Shown here: in pieces, positions 1 to 14,000 of the stretch
Layout: each line of letters starts with the position of its first letter
Numbering within the stretch: the stretch's first letter is position 1
Source of the DNA: Pomphorhynchus laevis
Taxonomy: Eukaryota > Acanthocephala > Palaeacanthocephala > Echinorhynchida > Pomphorhynchidae
Length of the DNA stretch: 64,000 nucleotides
Reading direction: 5' to 3'
Assembly (NCBI GenBank): GCA_012934845.2
Contig: WNNJ02001107.1
Location: 186,001-250,000, forward strand
Translations under genes and position numbers: made by a program
Notes under the pieces: generated by a model
The model's input: only the letters and a program-made list of their open reading frames with translations
What the model was told of the DNA's origin: nothing
Database searches by the model: none

Positions 1-751
1 TCAATTAACAAGTCTGCACTGCCACCTTGCGGTGTTGGCAGAAATACATTCAACATTGAAAATCCTATAAGAAGGATATAAAAACATGTTTAGCACTTGT
101 GGTTCATAGGAATAATATACCCAAGCCATAAATATCAAATTAATCCGAAAATAAAGAGCGTAAAAAAAGAACGAGCAAAAGATAAAAAGATACATAACTT
201 TTCAAACTTGTAAAGCATCTAGAAACATCAATCCTTTTGCTGACAAATAATAACAACTTAATGCATTGATAAGGCTATTGCATAAACACTTGCAATATTT
301 ACATATGCAATTAGTATGCATTTCATGGATAATTTTAGTTGTTAATATATTTTAAATATCATATTATCAAATTAAATTTTAATTGATAAGAATAATAATG
401 TTCTTAATATTATATAGTATTATATTATATAAAATACTCTTAAAACCAAATATTTAAAGAGCTATGGTTCTGGCATAATTTCAATATTCATAATTAATAA
501 TTCTTGCCTGTTCATAATTTTAAATATCATATTATCAAATTAAATTCTAATTGATAATAAAATATCGATGTGCATGAATTTTGATATTTTAAAATTATAT
601 CTTAAAATATTTTAAACGGCTGTCAGCTGCTTCAATACAACTGAGGATTGTCCATTATTCTTATATCATATCTAAAAATATATTTAATAGTTTAAATTTC
701 GAACGTTAAAGAATTGAAATTCTTTTAAATTTAATCATTTTTAACTTTTAG
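1..751. other. AT-rich sequence upstream of the first visible kinase exon
   Basis: I see no gene here. The stretch is AT-rich and is most likely intron of the kinase gene, because the exon at 752 starts after a splice acceptor rather than at a start codon. A phrase of about 40 bases (AAATATCATATTATCAAATT and following) occurs twice, near 355 and 520, suggesting an old local duplication. Confidence 0.5.
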
Positions 752-3700
752 CCAACCGGCTATGTACTATTCGGTGATCAGAAAGAAAACAAAACACTCG
801 AAGAAACTGTAACCTATATGCACCGGTTATATCCCTCTTTGCTGCATCCATTGGCTGTAGGTAAGTGTTTTAATTCAAATTATTAATAATTTTTGAGTAT
901 ACTGTGTTTAGATAAAAGTTGTTAATTCAAAAAACTATTAGCAAATTTTGTTTGCAATTCATATTGCAATTTATATCCGGTCTGACTAATTGTTGTTTTA
1001 GCTAACAGATCAGTTGACTTTTTATTAGCCAACAGATCAGTTGACTACCATCTATATGTTTTTATCAATTAATAAGATAAATTTAAACTAAAAAAGTTTA
1101 GTTTAATAAACTCAAACTAAACCAAAGAAGTATCTAATATTTTAAAGTTTAGATTAAAATATTAGATAAAGTTTAGTTTGATATTATAAAAAAATATTAT
1201 ATAATATTATATAATATTATTTTATACTATATTATATAATATTATTTCATATAATATTATATTAAATATTATAAAGTTTAGTTTGATAAACTCAAACTAA
1301 CCAAGAAAAGTATATAATATTTAAGTTTGGAGTTTTTTTAGCAATATCAACAAACACTAATTTATTTTTATTTCGCTAGCTGCTGTCAGTATCATATGAG
1401 AACTAATATTTGAATTATTATGTTCATTCATGTGAACACCATTCGCTTAATTTACTGCTATTTTCAGTTATGCTTTGGTAATGCACTACCTCTGGTATTT
1501 GCCTTAGGGCTTCGGTAATGCATCACCGCTGGTATTTACCTTAAGGTTTCGGTAATGTATCACAGCTAGTATGTACCTTAAGGCTTTGTTAATGTACCAC
1601 CGATGGTATTTACCTTAACTCTTCGGTAATGTATCACCGCTGGTATTTACCTTAACGCTTTAATAATGTACCACCGTGAACAAATTTATGAACAGATGTT
1701 TAATAATTATCTATCTATGAGTTTTAAAGTACGCAATTTGCAAGAATACAATTATCTGAAATTGTTTGTGCCTATGTTAAATTAATAATAAATAATTTAA
1801 TCTTGATTTTATCAAATTTAGATTTATATGGGGTAAGATTTTTAAAAATTCTATTTTTATGAATTGATTATTAAATATTATGCGATTTATCAGGATTAAG
1901 ATCATAGGTTATGTGGAAGAACTGCTATGTTATCAAGTTTTGGCCTGTATTCCTCAACCCAACATAACAGTGGGACCAAATCCATGATGTATTTATTCTG
2001 ATGAAATTTGATTATCTAGTGTAAATGATTATCTAGTGTAAAAGCCGGATCGTTGTTTCTCAATATCTACTTATTCTATCGGCCTGGATTATGTCATCCG
2101 TCTGATTCTTTTTTCTGTGAACTATCAAACTTACTTTCTTTCATCTTCCTCTCCGGTTTACCTTGCGTTTTTACTAGGTGATATAAATGTTCGCTTAGAC
2201 CGTCCTCGTGATTCCAATACCCTAAAGACGATTTCTACATTTAACGATCATGATTTTCAAATCATGTCTCCTCATTATTCTTCTGCTACCCATATTCTTG
2301 GCGGTACCCTCGATATTGTTGCCCTACCTTCGCGTCTTGCCTTATCTTCTTCATTGTGCATATTTGATCCTGCTCTATCCGACCACTTCCTTGTTACATG
2401 TTCTCTCCCGAAGAGAAAAATCGAATTTCCTCGATTTTTCCCTTCTTCGCTCTCATATTAACCGCTCTCAGTTAATGTATCCTTCTTCTATATACCAATC
2501 CCCTAATTACTTATGTACCCTCTTTGACAATGTATTTTGCTCTATCCTCGATGAAATTCTTCCTCTTAAAACTTTTGTCCAATCACGGCAAAATCTTGCA
2601 ACATGGTTCGACTCTGAGTGGTGACTTCAAAATGTCTCCTGCGTCGTTATTTCAGAACTTATCATCGTTATCTCAGACTATCTTCAGAACTTGACTAATC
2701 CTTTTATCGTAACCAATTCTTTGCTCTTCGTCATTCACATAGGCAACTTATGCGTTCTAAGGCACATAGTTTTTGGCGAAACAAACTGGCTTCCGCTAAT
2801 GACTCTCGAACTAAATGGAAAACTCTTAATTCTCTACTTTCTCGTTCCTCTGTCACCTCCACTCTTGATCCTTCTCAATTCTCCGATTACCTAATTTCAA
2901 AATCTGTTTCTCTAATCGATTCGATCATCGTCCATTCACAAACTTATTGTATCTCGTCTGTTCGTATTCCTGAGCTCTTTTATCTACTTGCGGTATCTGA
3001 AGATGAGGTATCTTGCCTTCTTATTTTGTTAACTTGTAAGTCTTCTTCTGCCGATCCCATCCCTACTCGAATTCTCAAATTGTTGTCAACAGACTTCACA
3101 CATTTCCTTACTAGCTTATTTAACTCGTTAATCGTGAATGGAATATTTCCTGTTCTTTGGAAAACGTCCATTGTTCGTCCCTACTTAAAAAGGCCTCTCT
3201 TACCCCACTCTTTCTTCATCTTATCACCCAATATCAATTCTACCAACCTTATCTAAAATTCTTGAACACCTTGTCTTAGATCAGATAAACAAGTATCTCT
3301 CTTCATCGCAGATCTACCCTTCTTTCCAATCTGCTTTCCGCTTCAATCATTCCACCGAACTAGCACGTCATAAAGTATTTTCTGATCTGCTCTCGGCTCG
3401 TGACAAAGGACTGTGTAGTGTGGTAATATCGATCGATCTTTCATCTACATTCGACATTTTCGATCACAAAATCTTTCTTTTTCGTCTTCGCTATCACTAT
3501 GGTTTCTCTTCGTCCACCTTGGCTTGGTTCTCTTCGTATCTCTCCGATCGATCATTTTCAGTTTATTCTAATTCAATGTGTTCTCCTCTATCTTCTCTCT
3601 TTTGTGGTGTACCTCAAGGTTCTGTACTTGGCCCTATTCTATTTACGCTTCTTCTTGGAGATTTATCTTGTATAAGTAGTAAATTCTGCTTCAGAGTAAT

Positions 3701-6700
3701 GCAGTACGCTGATGATATACTTCTTTATTCTCACTCGTCTCATTCCCTAAGCCAACTTTTCGTATCCGCGTATAATTGTCTTCGTGCTTTATCATAACAT
3801 CTAATTTCTTTGCGCATGTCCCTCAATCCTACCAAATCTCAAGTGTTATGGATTTTACGCTCCACTGTTTCTGTTGTTCATCCTTCTCTGTATCTTCAGT
3901 AGGTATTCACTTAGACAATAACCTGCATCTCGATCCCTTCATTCGTGATAAAACTATGTCTTCAAATATTCTTCTCCGTGATATTCGTCTCGTCAGAAAT
4001 TCTCTAGATTTTAGTTCTTGTAAATCTCTTATCTCCTTCCTTCTTTTCCCATGTATTGATTAATGTCTTAGCCTTCTCGTCTTCTCTTCAAAGTCATCCC
4101 TTAAACCTCTTCAGCGCCTCATTAACACTGCTGTGCGCATCATTTTTCGACTTCGTAAATTCGATCATATATCTTCCTATTTATCAAAACTTGGATGGCT
4201 AAGTATTGAACATCGCGTTCGTTTTCGTCTGCTTTGTCCAACTTATCGCCTTCTTCATTGTAATTCTCCTTCTTATCTCTATCTGCCAACTCTAAGTAAA
4301 TCTCGCTATCTTTCTACTCACTAACGTTCCGGTGATTCTCTTCTGCTACACGTGCTTCTTCACTCACCAACTTCGGCCGTCGATCCCTACACATCGCTGC
4401 TTCTCTCCTTTGGAATTCCTTACCTGATCATCTGCGATCATCATCCTCACTCCAATTTTTCAGAAAGCAACTAAAATCGATGCTACTAAACGCTTAACTT
4501 TTTTTATCTATTTCGCTTTTGTGGGCTTGTAAGCACACAGTCTGTGTGCATTTGCCACATTAAAAAAACTTTCAAAAAACTTTCAAATGATTATTATATT
4601 TAATAATTGTTAAATTTATTCACTTAAGATGAAATCAAATCTAAAATTGCATCTGGTGTCATAAAGCTTAATGAAACGGTCAATAATCAACAGTTGCAAA
4701 TTTCGCCAAAATCAGTGTTCAAAAGATCAAAATCAAAAAATTTTAATGACAAGTATTTAAAAATGCCAGGTACGATTTATTTAATTATTTAATTATACAT
4801 TATATTGATATTGATTCAAGCGTTCAGCTTATTAAATTTGTAATTTGTAATGAATGTTCACCCACAAGATAAGCTAGGATAATTGCCAATATCGATTCGA
4901 ACAATCAATTCAGTTTAAAACTGAGATAAGAATTTATAAATTTTTTATTGTTTTAAATTAATTTAGTTTATTATTACATTAACAAGCTTAGAGCATTTCT
5001 CTTAATTATTTTTTAATTATCATATTTTTAACTTTTTTTCATATAATATTTACTTTTTTGATTTTAAATTGCTTTTCCTTAGAGTTGAGGAGATTAAAGT
5101 TTCAAATAAAAATAAAATAAATGGTAATTATAAATAAAATAATTATTTTTATTAATTCATAAATTTTCAATTTTGTAAATTTGTTAATTTCATAAATTTC
5201 ATTCATATTTTGACTTATTATTAGAAAATATTTATAATTAAAAAAATATTTAAAACTTTTTATAACAAATATTTGACTTTAAGTTTAAATTAAAGGTTGT
5301 GATATTTGTAGGTATATCTAGTGGGCTATTTCAACGCAGATCGTCAACTCCTAATTTCATTAATAATACTCATGGTGAGTAGTCTAATAGTCAATTTTTA
5401 ATTCTATACACGAATGATAAATACCGAAGTTATTGATATTATTTAATTTTTTGAAAGTTTCGTCGGAAAAATCAATGCGATAAATTTTGCGTATTTCTAT
5501 TTTGCATGAAAATAATTATAATATAATCATTATATTATAATTATTAATAATAGTCTATTATTAATGTAATATTATTTTATTCATTACAAATGTAGATAAA
5601 ATTGAATTAATAGATCAAAATTATTTAAACATTTGGAAATATATGGGAAGTAATAGTATATTTAGGTTATAGAAGGTAATAGTAATATTTAGATTATAGA
5701 AGGTAATCCAATTATAGCTGAATTATTTTTAAGTTTTAAAAAATATGAATTTGTACATAACTGTGTGAAAAATAAATCTAAATTGTATTTAAATTTACAA
5801 AAAAACATATTTTTGCATGATCATTCAGGCATACCATATAATATTAAATATAATACATTAAATAATGAAATTATTTATTACGAAATTACATCTATATTTA
5901 GACAAGTAAAAGGTGTTCCAATGGGTGGTAATAGTGGCCCAACTATAGCTGACTTGTTTTTAAGCTTTATAGAATATGAATTTGTTCATAACTGTGTAAA
6001 AACTAAATCTAAACAATATAAATATATGAAATATATGTTTCGATACATTGATGATATATGTGTATTTAATTCTAATAATTTTTATTCAATTAGTGAGCAC
6101 ATTTATCCAGAAAGCCTTATTCTTAACAAAACCAATATTAATGATAACGAAGGTGTATATCTAGATATGAACCTTGAATTAACATTAACTAAAACTACTA
6201 TTAATTTATATAGTAAAGATGACATATTTAAATTTACAAGAAACATATTTTTGCATGAGCACTCATGCATACCATTGAATATTAAATATAATACATTAAA
6301 TAAAAAAATTGAGAATTGCAACAATTCGTAACGATATTGGTTTCCTTCAAAATCATTTAAATATTTAATAGATACATATTTTAAACTAGGTTACTATAAA
6401 AATACTATCAAACAGAAAATAGTAAAATATATAAATCAACACAATAATATGAAGAATAAATTTAAAATCATTAGATCGAAATTTTTATGGATGGATAATA
6501 AATAGTATACTTTGTATTAGAATACGATAAAACAAATTTAATAAGAGGAAATAAGTCATAAACACGTATTTGGCCCAGCTGATATGTTGAATTGAGGACT
6601 AGGGGCCGAATCCTTATAACATAGCAGTTCTTCCTCATAGCATTTAATCTTTATTCTGATACATAGTATGTTATTTATTAGTCAAATCATAAAAATTGAA

Positions 6701-9700
6701 TTTTATTTTAAATTTAAACTTTTAATTTGAACTTGATATAAATTATATAAATTCTTAATATTGTGTTTCTCGATGAGGTAGTGTTTGCGGTTTTTATCAG
6801 ACCCAAGAATGAAATATCAAATTTTGGAAACTGAGTATTAGAGTTTTCAAATTAGAAATTTATCAACTGACGAGTTTCTTAAATCAAGAGGATTATAGAT
6901 AATCCTCCTTATGATCTATATACCTTATTTAATACATCGTGTATTATTTATTAATCAATTCATAAAAATTGAATTTTATTACCTCTAATCCTTATTAGAG
7001 AAAAACGGGTTAACAGAGGAAAATACTCTTTCACTTAGCAGATGAATCCCGATGACCTATAATCCTAATTCTGATGCATCATCTATTATTTATTAGTCAA
7101 TTCATAAAATTGATTTTTATTTTTTAAAAATATTTTTTAAAATTGATTTAAAATTGATTTTTATTTTAAACGAGTTAAATAAAATTTATATATAAATATA
7201 TAAACTTAAAAATGACTTAAAAATATATAAACTTATACAAATCATAAAATTAAAATTTTATTTTAAATTTCAATTTTTATTTGATCTTGATATAAATTAT
7301 ATAAATTCTTAACAATTATTTATAGTTATTTATTATTTAATTATTTTATTTTGATTTAGCATTATTATCATTGATAATAATATTTTAAACTAATTTACTA
7401 TAAAAATACACTCAAACAAAAAATGGTAAAATATACAAATCAGCAAAATATTATTAAAAATAAATTTAAACTCTAAAGCATAACATTTTTATGGATTAAC
7501 AGTAAATAATATACTTTATATTAGAATAAGATACTAGATAATAAAATTTCATCAACGTATATACGTCATTAGCATGTATTTAGCCCTGCTGATATGTTGA
7601 GTCGAACAATACGGGTTGAAAACTGATTGCATAGCAGTTTCTTCTGATAACCTATAATCCTTATTCTGATGAACGTCTATTATTTATTAGTCAATTCATA
7701 AATTTGATTTTTATTTTAAATTGCAATTTTAAATTTAAACTTTATAAATATAATATATTATATATAATATAGTATATTATATAATAATTATTCATTATTA
7801 TTTAATTATATATTTTTTATTTATCATTATTTTTTATTTATAAATAGTGTAAAATACGTAGAATCAGTTAGCTGATCTGATCTTTAATATAATGCTTTTT
7901 GAATAATATAAATTATTAATAATATTTAAGAAAAAATTGTATTAGTAAAAGTTATATTTAAATATTATATCGATATTTTTTAAATAAAGTAATTAAATAA
8001 AGTTTAGATTAACAATCTAAACAATTTTTACTTCCAGCTAATTCGATAACGGAATTATTGCCAAAAATAAACAGACCGAAACAAACGTTAGACCTCAAAA
8101 GCCTTCTAAGTAAGTTTCTTTAATGTTATACACACGTAAACTTTCCAACTTTTCAAGATGGAAGTATTTATTCGTTAAGATCAAAAGCACGTAACATACC
8201 GACCCTTTCGTCATCAAGCGTACAAATGGGAAATTTAATAGCCGAAGGCAATTTTGGCCAAGTATTTGAGGGATATTATGTTGATAAAAAATTTTTAACG
8301 GTATCCAAAATTAAAATATTTATCGTTTTTATTTTATAAATTTTACTTTTTAATGTGAATAATTAATTTTTGTGAATTTCAAATATTTTATTTATTAAGT
8401 TTATTTAATTTTTTGTATTTAATTCAAATATAATTGAATAAATTTAAGGCTTATTTAATTGAAATGTAATTTTGTATTTAATTTTTACTTTAATACTTCA
8501 TTTTAAAGATATTAAATATTTCTTTATAATACGTCTTCAATATTTTTGAAATTTTAGTGTACATTTAAATATTGTAATTTAAATTTTTTAAATGTAAATT
8601 TTTAATGTAATTTTTTATTATAATAATGTTTAAAAAATAATAGTAATTTTAATTAATTTAACAGTTTTTATAGTAAACAAAAATACTCCTTTGTGCAAAG
8701 TTTCTTTAAAAAAGCAAGTTTAATAAGATTAATATCAATCGAATACAGATCAAATTCATGTCATAAACCTATCACAATATCAGATAATCAATTAAAACAT
8801 CTATCGTCAGGATTAACTATAACTTAAAAGAACTAGATCCTGCAAAAAGAATTCTACTAGCCTTAGTAGAATATGAGGTATAATACCTGGGTTATGCTGG
8901 TAACCCAGACGTAACAAATTTCGCTGGCAGAGTTTGAAACATGTCTTAAAAAAATTATTGAATCAGGGAGCCTAAAGGCAGACAATGAACTTATGGTTTC
9001 GTTTGAATAAATCAAAAAGAAGGAGGATATCAAATCAAACCTTGTTTTACAAGCGGGGATTATTTTCTGAGTACTGAAGCTGATCGCCAATAAAATACAA
9101 GTATCTTAGATGGGTATGATGAGTCGATGAGCTGTGACTATATGTTGTGACTCAAAGAAGATTATCGAAGATTAAGAATCAGAAATTGGTGAAACGAACT
9201 ATTCAATCTCAATCGAATACAAATCGAATTCCTGTCATAAACCTATCACATTATCAATTCTCAGAAAATTAAAAGTTCTATCCTTAGGATTAACTATAAT
9301 TCCAAAAGAATTAGTTCTCCCAAAAGAAATTCTACTAGTATTAATAATGTTGGAAACCCAGACGCATCAAACTATGATTGCAGAAGGTCAAAATGTCCTA
9401 AAAATGTATTGAAACAGGAAATCTAAACGCGGACAATAAACTTATGGTTTCGTTTGAATAAATCAAAAAGGAGGATGATAACAAATCAAACCTTGTGATA
9501 CAAGCGGTGATTTTTTCGATAATCAGTACTGAAGCTGACTAGTAATAAAATACAAGTATATACGAAGCACCGCTAAAACACCATAAGAACTAGATGGGTA
9601 TGATGGGTCGATGAGCTGTGACCATATGATGGAACTCCAAGAAGATTATCTAAGATTAAGAATCAAACATGTTTTTATAATTAATAAAGTTAGGCTTTAT

Positions 9701-10986
9701 AATTTATAAAGTTAATAATTGATGAGTCTTTTAAATTAAATATAAAGAGGAGAAAAATAAAATTATAAAATCTAACTATTTTTGAATACGAAGGAAAATG
9801 AAAACATTAACAAATTAAAAATTAAAAAGCATATTATAAAAATATACGAATATTAAATAAGAAGATAAATAAGGAGCTAGATCTTAAAAATTACAAATTA
9901 AATGTATAAATTTTAAATTTGTCTATATTTTATTCGTTTTTCATTTTATTTTCTACTCAGTACCGTTTGTTTTAATTATTAGCTTAACAATTTTATTTAA
10001 TTTTTATTCAACATTTTATTTGATCGTGTAAGAACAAATTTAAAACAATTGAGAATTTAACAATTAATTATAAAAAATAATTAAAAATTATTAATACATT
10101 AAAATTAAATCATATTTACTATTAATGAATACAAGTTAATTATTAATTATTATTGTTTATTAATAGATATGAATTAATTAATAATTAAATTACTTATTAT
10201 TCCTAAATTTACCTTTTTTAACTCTGTATTATATTTATAATTTAAAACAGTGACAAATCCAAAAATGCTCCAATAAGTAACTTTTCAACTCTGCATTATA
10301 TTTAAAGTTTTAAACTATGACAAATCTCAAGTTAGAAATTTTATTTAAATATTTTTAATGTTTAAATTAACTTTTATTGTTTTACTAATTTAATTGCGAC
10401 AAAACAAACTTTCTAACAATGAATTCATATACATTCTTACATCATCAATAAGTTGTAAGCTTAAACATTTTGTTTATTCATTATAAATATAAGTTGGGAA
10501 TAATATAAATGATTAAAAATTCTTTATAAAGTAAAGAATTTATTTTCTTAAAATATCAAATACTAATTTGAGCAATATAAACGTTGGCAACGATTTGAAA
10601 ATTAAATTTAATGTTTTTAAATTGAATATTTTAAAAAATTCGAAAATTCGAAATCTATAGGAAACGACTTTTGTATAGAAATTTTCTCGCATTACAGCGT
10701 CTGCTATAAATAAAATCCAATTTTGGTTAAAAATTAAAACATTAATAAAATCAAGATTTGTTTAATTTTTCAACAATATCAACTATAGAAGATATATCGA
10801 AAAATATTATTTAAATTGAATCACGAGGCTTAATTACGTAACCAAGAGAAGCATTTAAAGAATGCAAATTTATATAAAAAACACTGAATGTTAAAATATA
10901 AGGCTTATATTCTTTGACGAAAACGGCTTGAGACATTTAGAAAATAATTAGTGACGAATCATTTTTGTCTGTCTGGCGAATTTCGA

Positions 10987-11073
<87 letters not shown>

Positions 11074-14000
11074 TCGAATAGTTTTTCTTGCTATAAAAAT
11101 GTGCAATGATTTTACTAAACTCAATATAGTAACTCAATTACTGTATAATGTCTTTTACATATAAATGCATTATAGCTTACAGAGTAAACTATTAAGCCTC
11201 GTGACTCAATTTAGATAATATTTTTCGATATATCCTCTATAGTTGATATTATTGAAAAATTAAACAAATCAATCTTATATTTATAGTATGATTAGAACTT
11301 CAGTCAGCAAACTACGAATATCATCAAGCTAAAGCTTTCTACAAGTACAAATGTTGGTCCCTCTAAGGTTTAAACTATTAATTTAAATTATATAATTTAA
11401 CTATTTTTCAAATCGCAATCAATAAAATGATTAATAATTTAGTAAAATGGTTACAAAATGACAAATTGATTTGGAGTTAATTGCTGGAACGAAATGCCCT
11501 AAACGAAATTAATTTTATTTTTCACTTATTTTTTGATATCTAATTGGTCTTATCGATTTAAAAATGTAAACCCAATCGAAATATTGAATAAACATTTTTA
11601 GAATGATAATAATTTTCTTTTCTATTATAGTTGTCGGTTAAACTGCACAATTTTGCGGTATTACGATTCATGATATATTATAATATTTCATTAATATTAT
11701 GTTATCTTTGATTAATCAATATGAAGAAACCATATGAATCTTGACCTTGTATTATTATAGCACGCAGTAGCAATTAAAGTTTTAAAAGACGCTTTCAATG
11801 AAGCAAATCGCAAAGAATTTCTACAAGAAGCAAAAATAATGAAAAATCTAACTCATCCATTTATTGTTCGATTATTCGGTGTTGCGACAAGCGGAAATAA
11901 ATTCTGGATGGTTTGTATTTTTTTCAATTGGAATCAGTTGTATCCACATAAATTAATCAAAATATTGATTTATATTTTATAAGAATTATATAAATATACA
12001 AAATATATTTTATTTTAATTATATTTGTATCGATTGATAATTATCGATTTAGTCTTATCGTATACATATTTGTTATTATTATCGTCAATATTGATTTATA
12101 TTACGTAAATATTTGTTTATATTTCTATTACATTGATATATTTATATTAAGATTCAAGAATTGTTACCGATGGGTTCTCTTCATACGTATCTTCAAAACA
12201 ACAGAAACGAAAATCTCAATGAATTGATTCTGTTATGGACTGTTCAGCTAACCGAAGGAATGAGATATATGGCTACCAAGCGTTATGTACACCGAGATTT
12301 AGCAGCGAGAAATTTATTACTGGCTTCTATTTCACAGGTATATCAATAAATAAATTAATTTTTTACGAGCAGTTCTAATTGCCATGAACTACTTGTGAAA
12401 TTCATTGAAGTGCCCAATTGTATTTCTTTTATAATATAAAATTTATATTTAATTATAAATATTTAGAAATATTCATAAATATTCAATTTCTAAAATTAGG
12501 TCATCTATATTAATATAATATTTAAATTAAATTAATTATATATCAGATAATTAACTATTTAAGTCTTGATTATATATTTCATAAACATTTAATGATATTT
12601 CCATGTTTCTCAAAATTCTCATTTATCAAAGGTTTTATCAAACATGCAAATTCCACTTTACTTGTATACTTTTATAATATAAAATTTATATTTAATTATA
12701 AATATTTAGAAATATTCATAAATATTCAATTTCTAAAATTAGGTCATGTATATTAATATAATAATTAATAGATAATATTAATTTGAAATATAAAAGAGAA
12801 TTTTAATTTTGAATAAATTCTATATTTAATCGTTAACAATTTTGATTTCATTTTGTAAATTTGCGGTTTCAGTCAAAGTAACCTATTTAAAAATTATTTC
12901 CCAAAGCCACAATTTAAAAATTAATTTAATTCATTTTAGTAAATAATTTTTTCTTTAAAATTCTTCAAATTTCAATTTCTGTAAACAGATAAAAATCTCA
13001 GATTTTGGATTAGCTCGTTACACAGGAAACAATGATAATAATCTATACATACAGAGATCGAATGCTGCCGTACCATTAGCCTGGTAAGTGATTAAATTTT
13101 TATTCGAACTGATGAAATTATTAAAAACTATATTTTTCACTAAAATTTAAAAATAAGCAATTACAATAGTTATATTGGCAGTACACAAATGTAAACAACA
13201 TATAAGGGGCTTAACCAATATATCGTATTACTGAATTTTGGCTCCTTCCTCATAAGCCTAATTTGTTCGAATTTAAAATCTTGTTTTTAAATCCCGCAAT
13301 TTTGCATTGCACAATAAAACTTTATTTAAACAAACACGAAGCATCAGATCAAATACAAAACAAATTAATGTAAATTATTTATACCATTAAAGTAACAGGG
13401 TAATTTGATATATAGTTATCACAGAAACGAAGAAGAAAATAATCTTTATTTGAAAAAAATCTATATTTCGATAGCTCCTGCTATCATCATCAGGATTATT
13501 CATCAGTTATTGTAGCTGCTTTTAAAGAAACAGCTACAAACACTGCTATGCAAGAACAATTGAATAAGCTGTTTATCCTGATGATGATAGCAGGAGCTAG
13601 ATTTTTTTTTATCAAATAAAGGATATTTATTTCTTCGTTCCTGTAATAAATATATATTTGAAATGGAAGAAGATTGTGGGTTTAGTATTTATTAGGGTAA
13701 TGTGATGTTTAATTAAACCACGTTTAAACGAAATTGTATTAAAAAATTAAAAATGTACATTCTGACTGACCTTCGTCTTTATGCCACTTGAACTTAGGGG
13801 TATAATCAAGGTGCAAAAGCGCTCTATAGTTTCAAGACTTGCGGATTGGCCCCGTTTATTAAAATATTATCGGAAACTATTATCATGAAACACTGTACGT
13901 CAGAACAACTTATTTTTATGAATTTTTATCAAAACTATAGGAACAATCCTTTTGGATTCAATAGTACCTCAGTATATGATTCTATTCAGTCCTATTCAAA

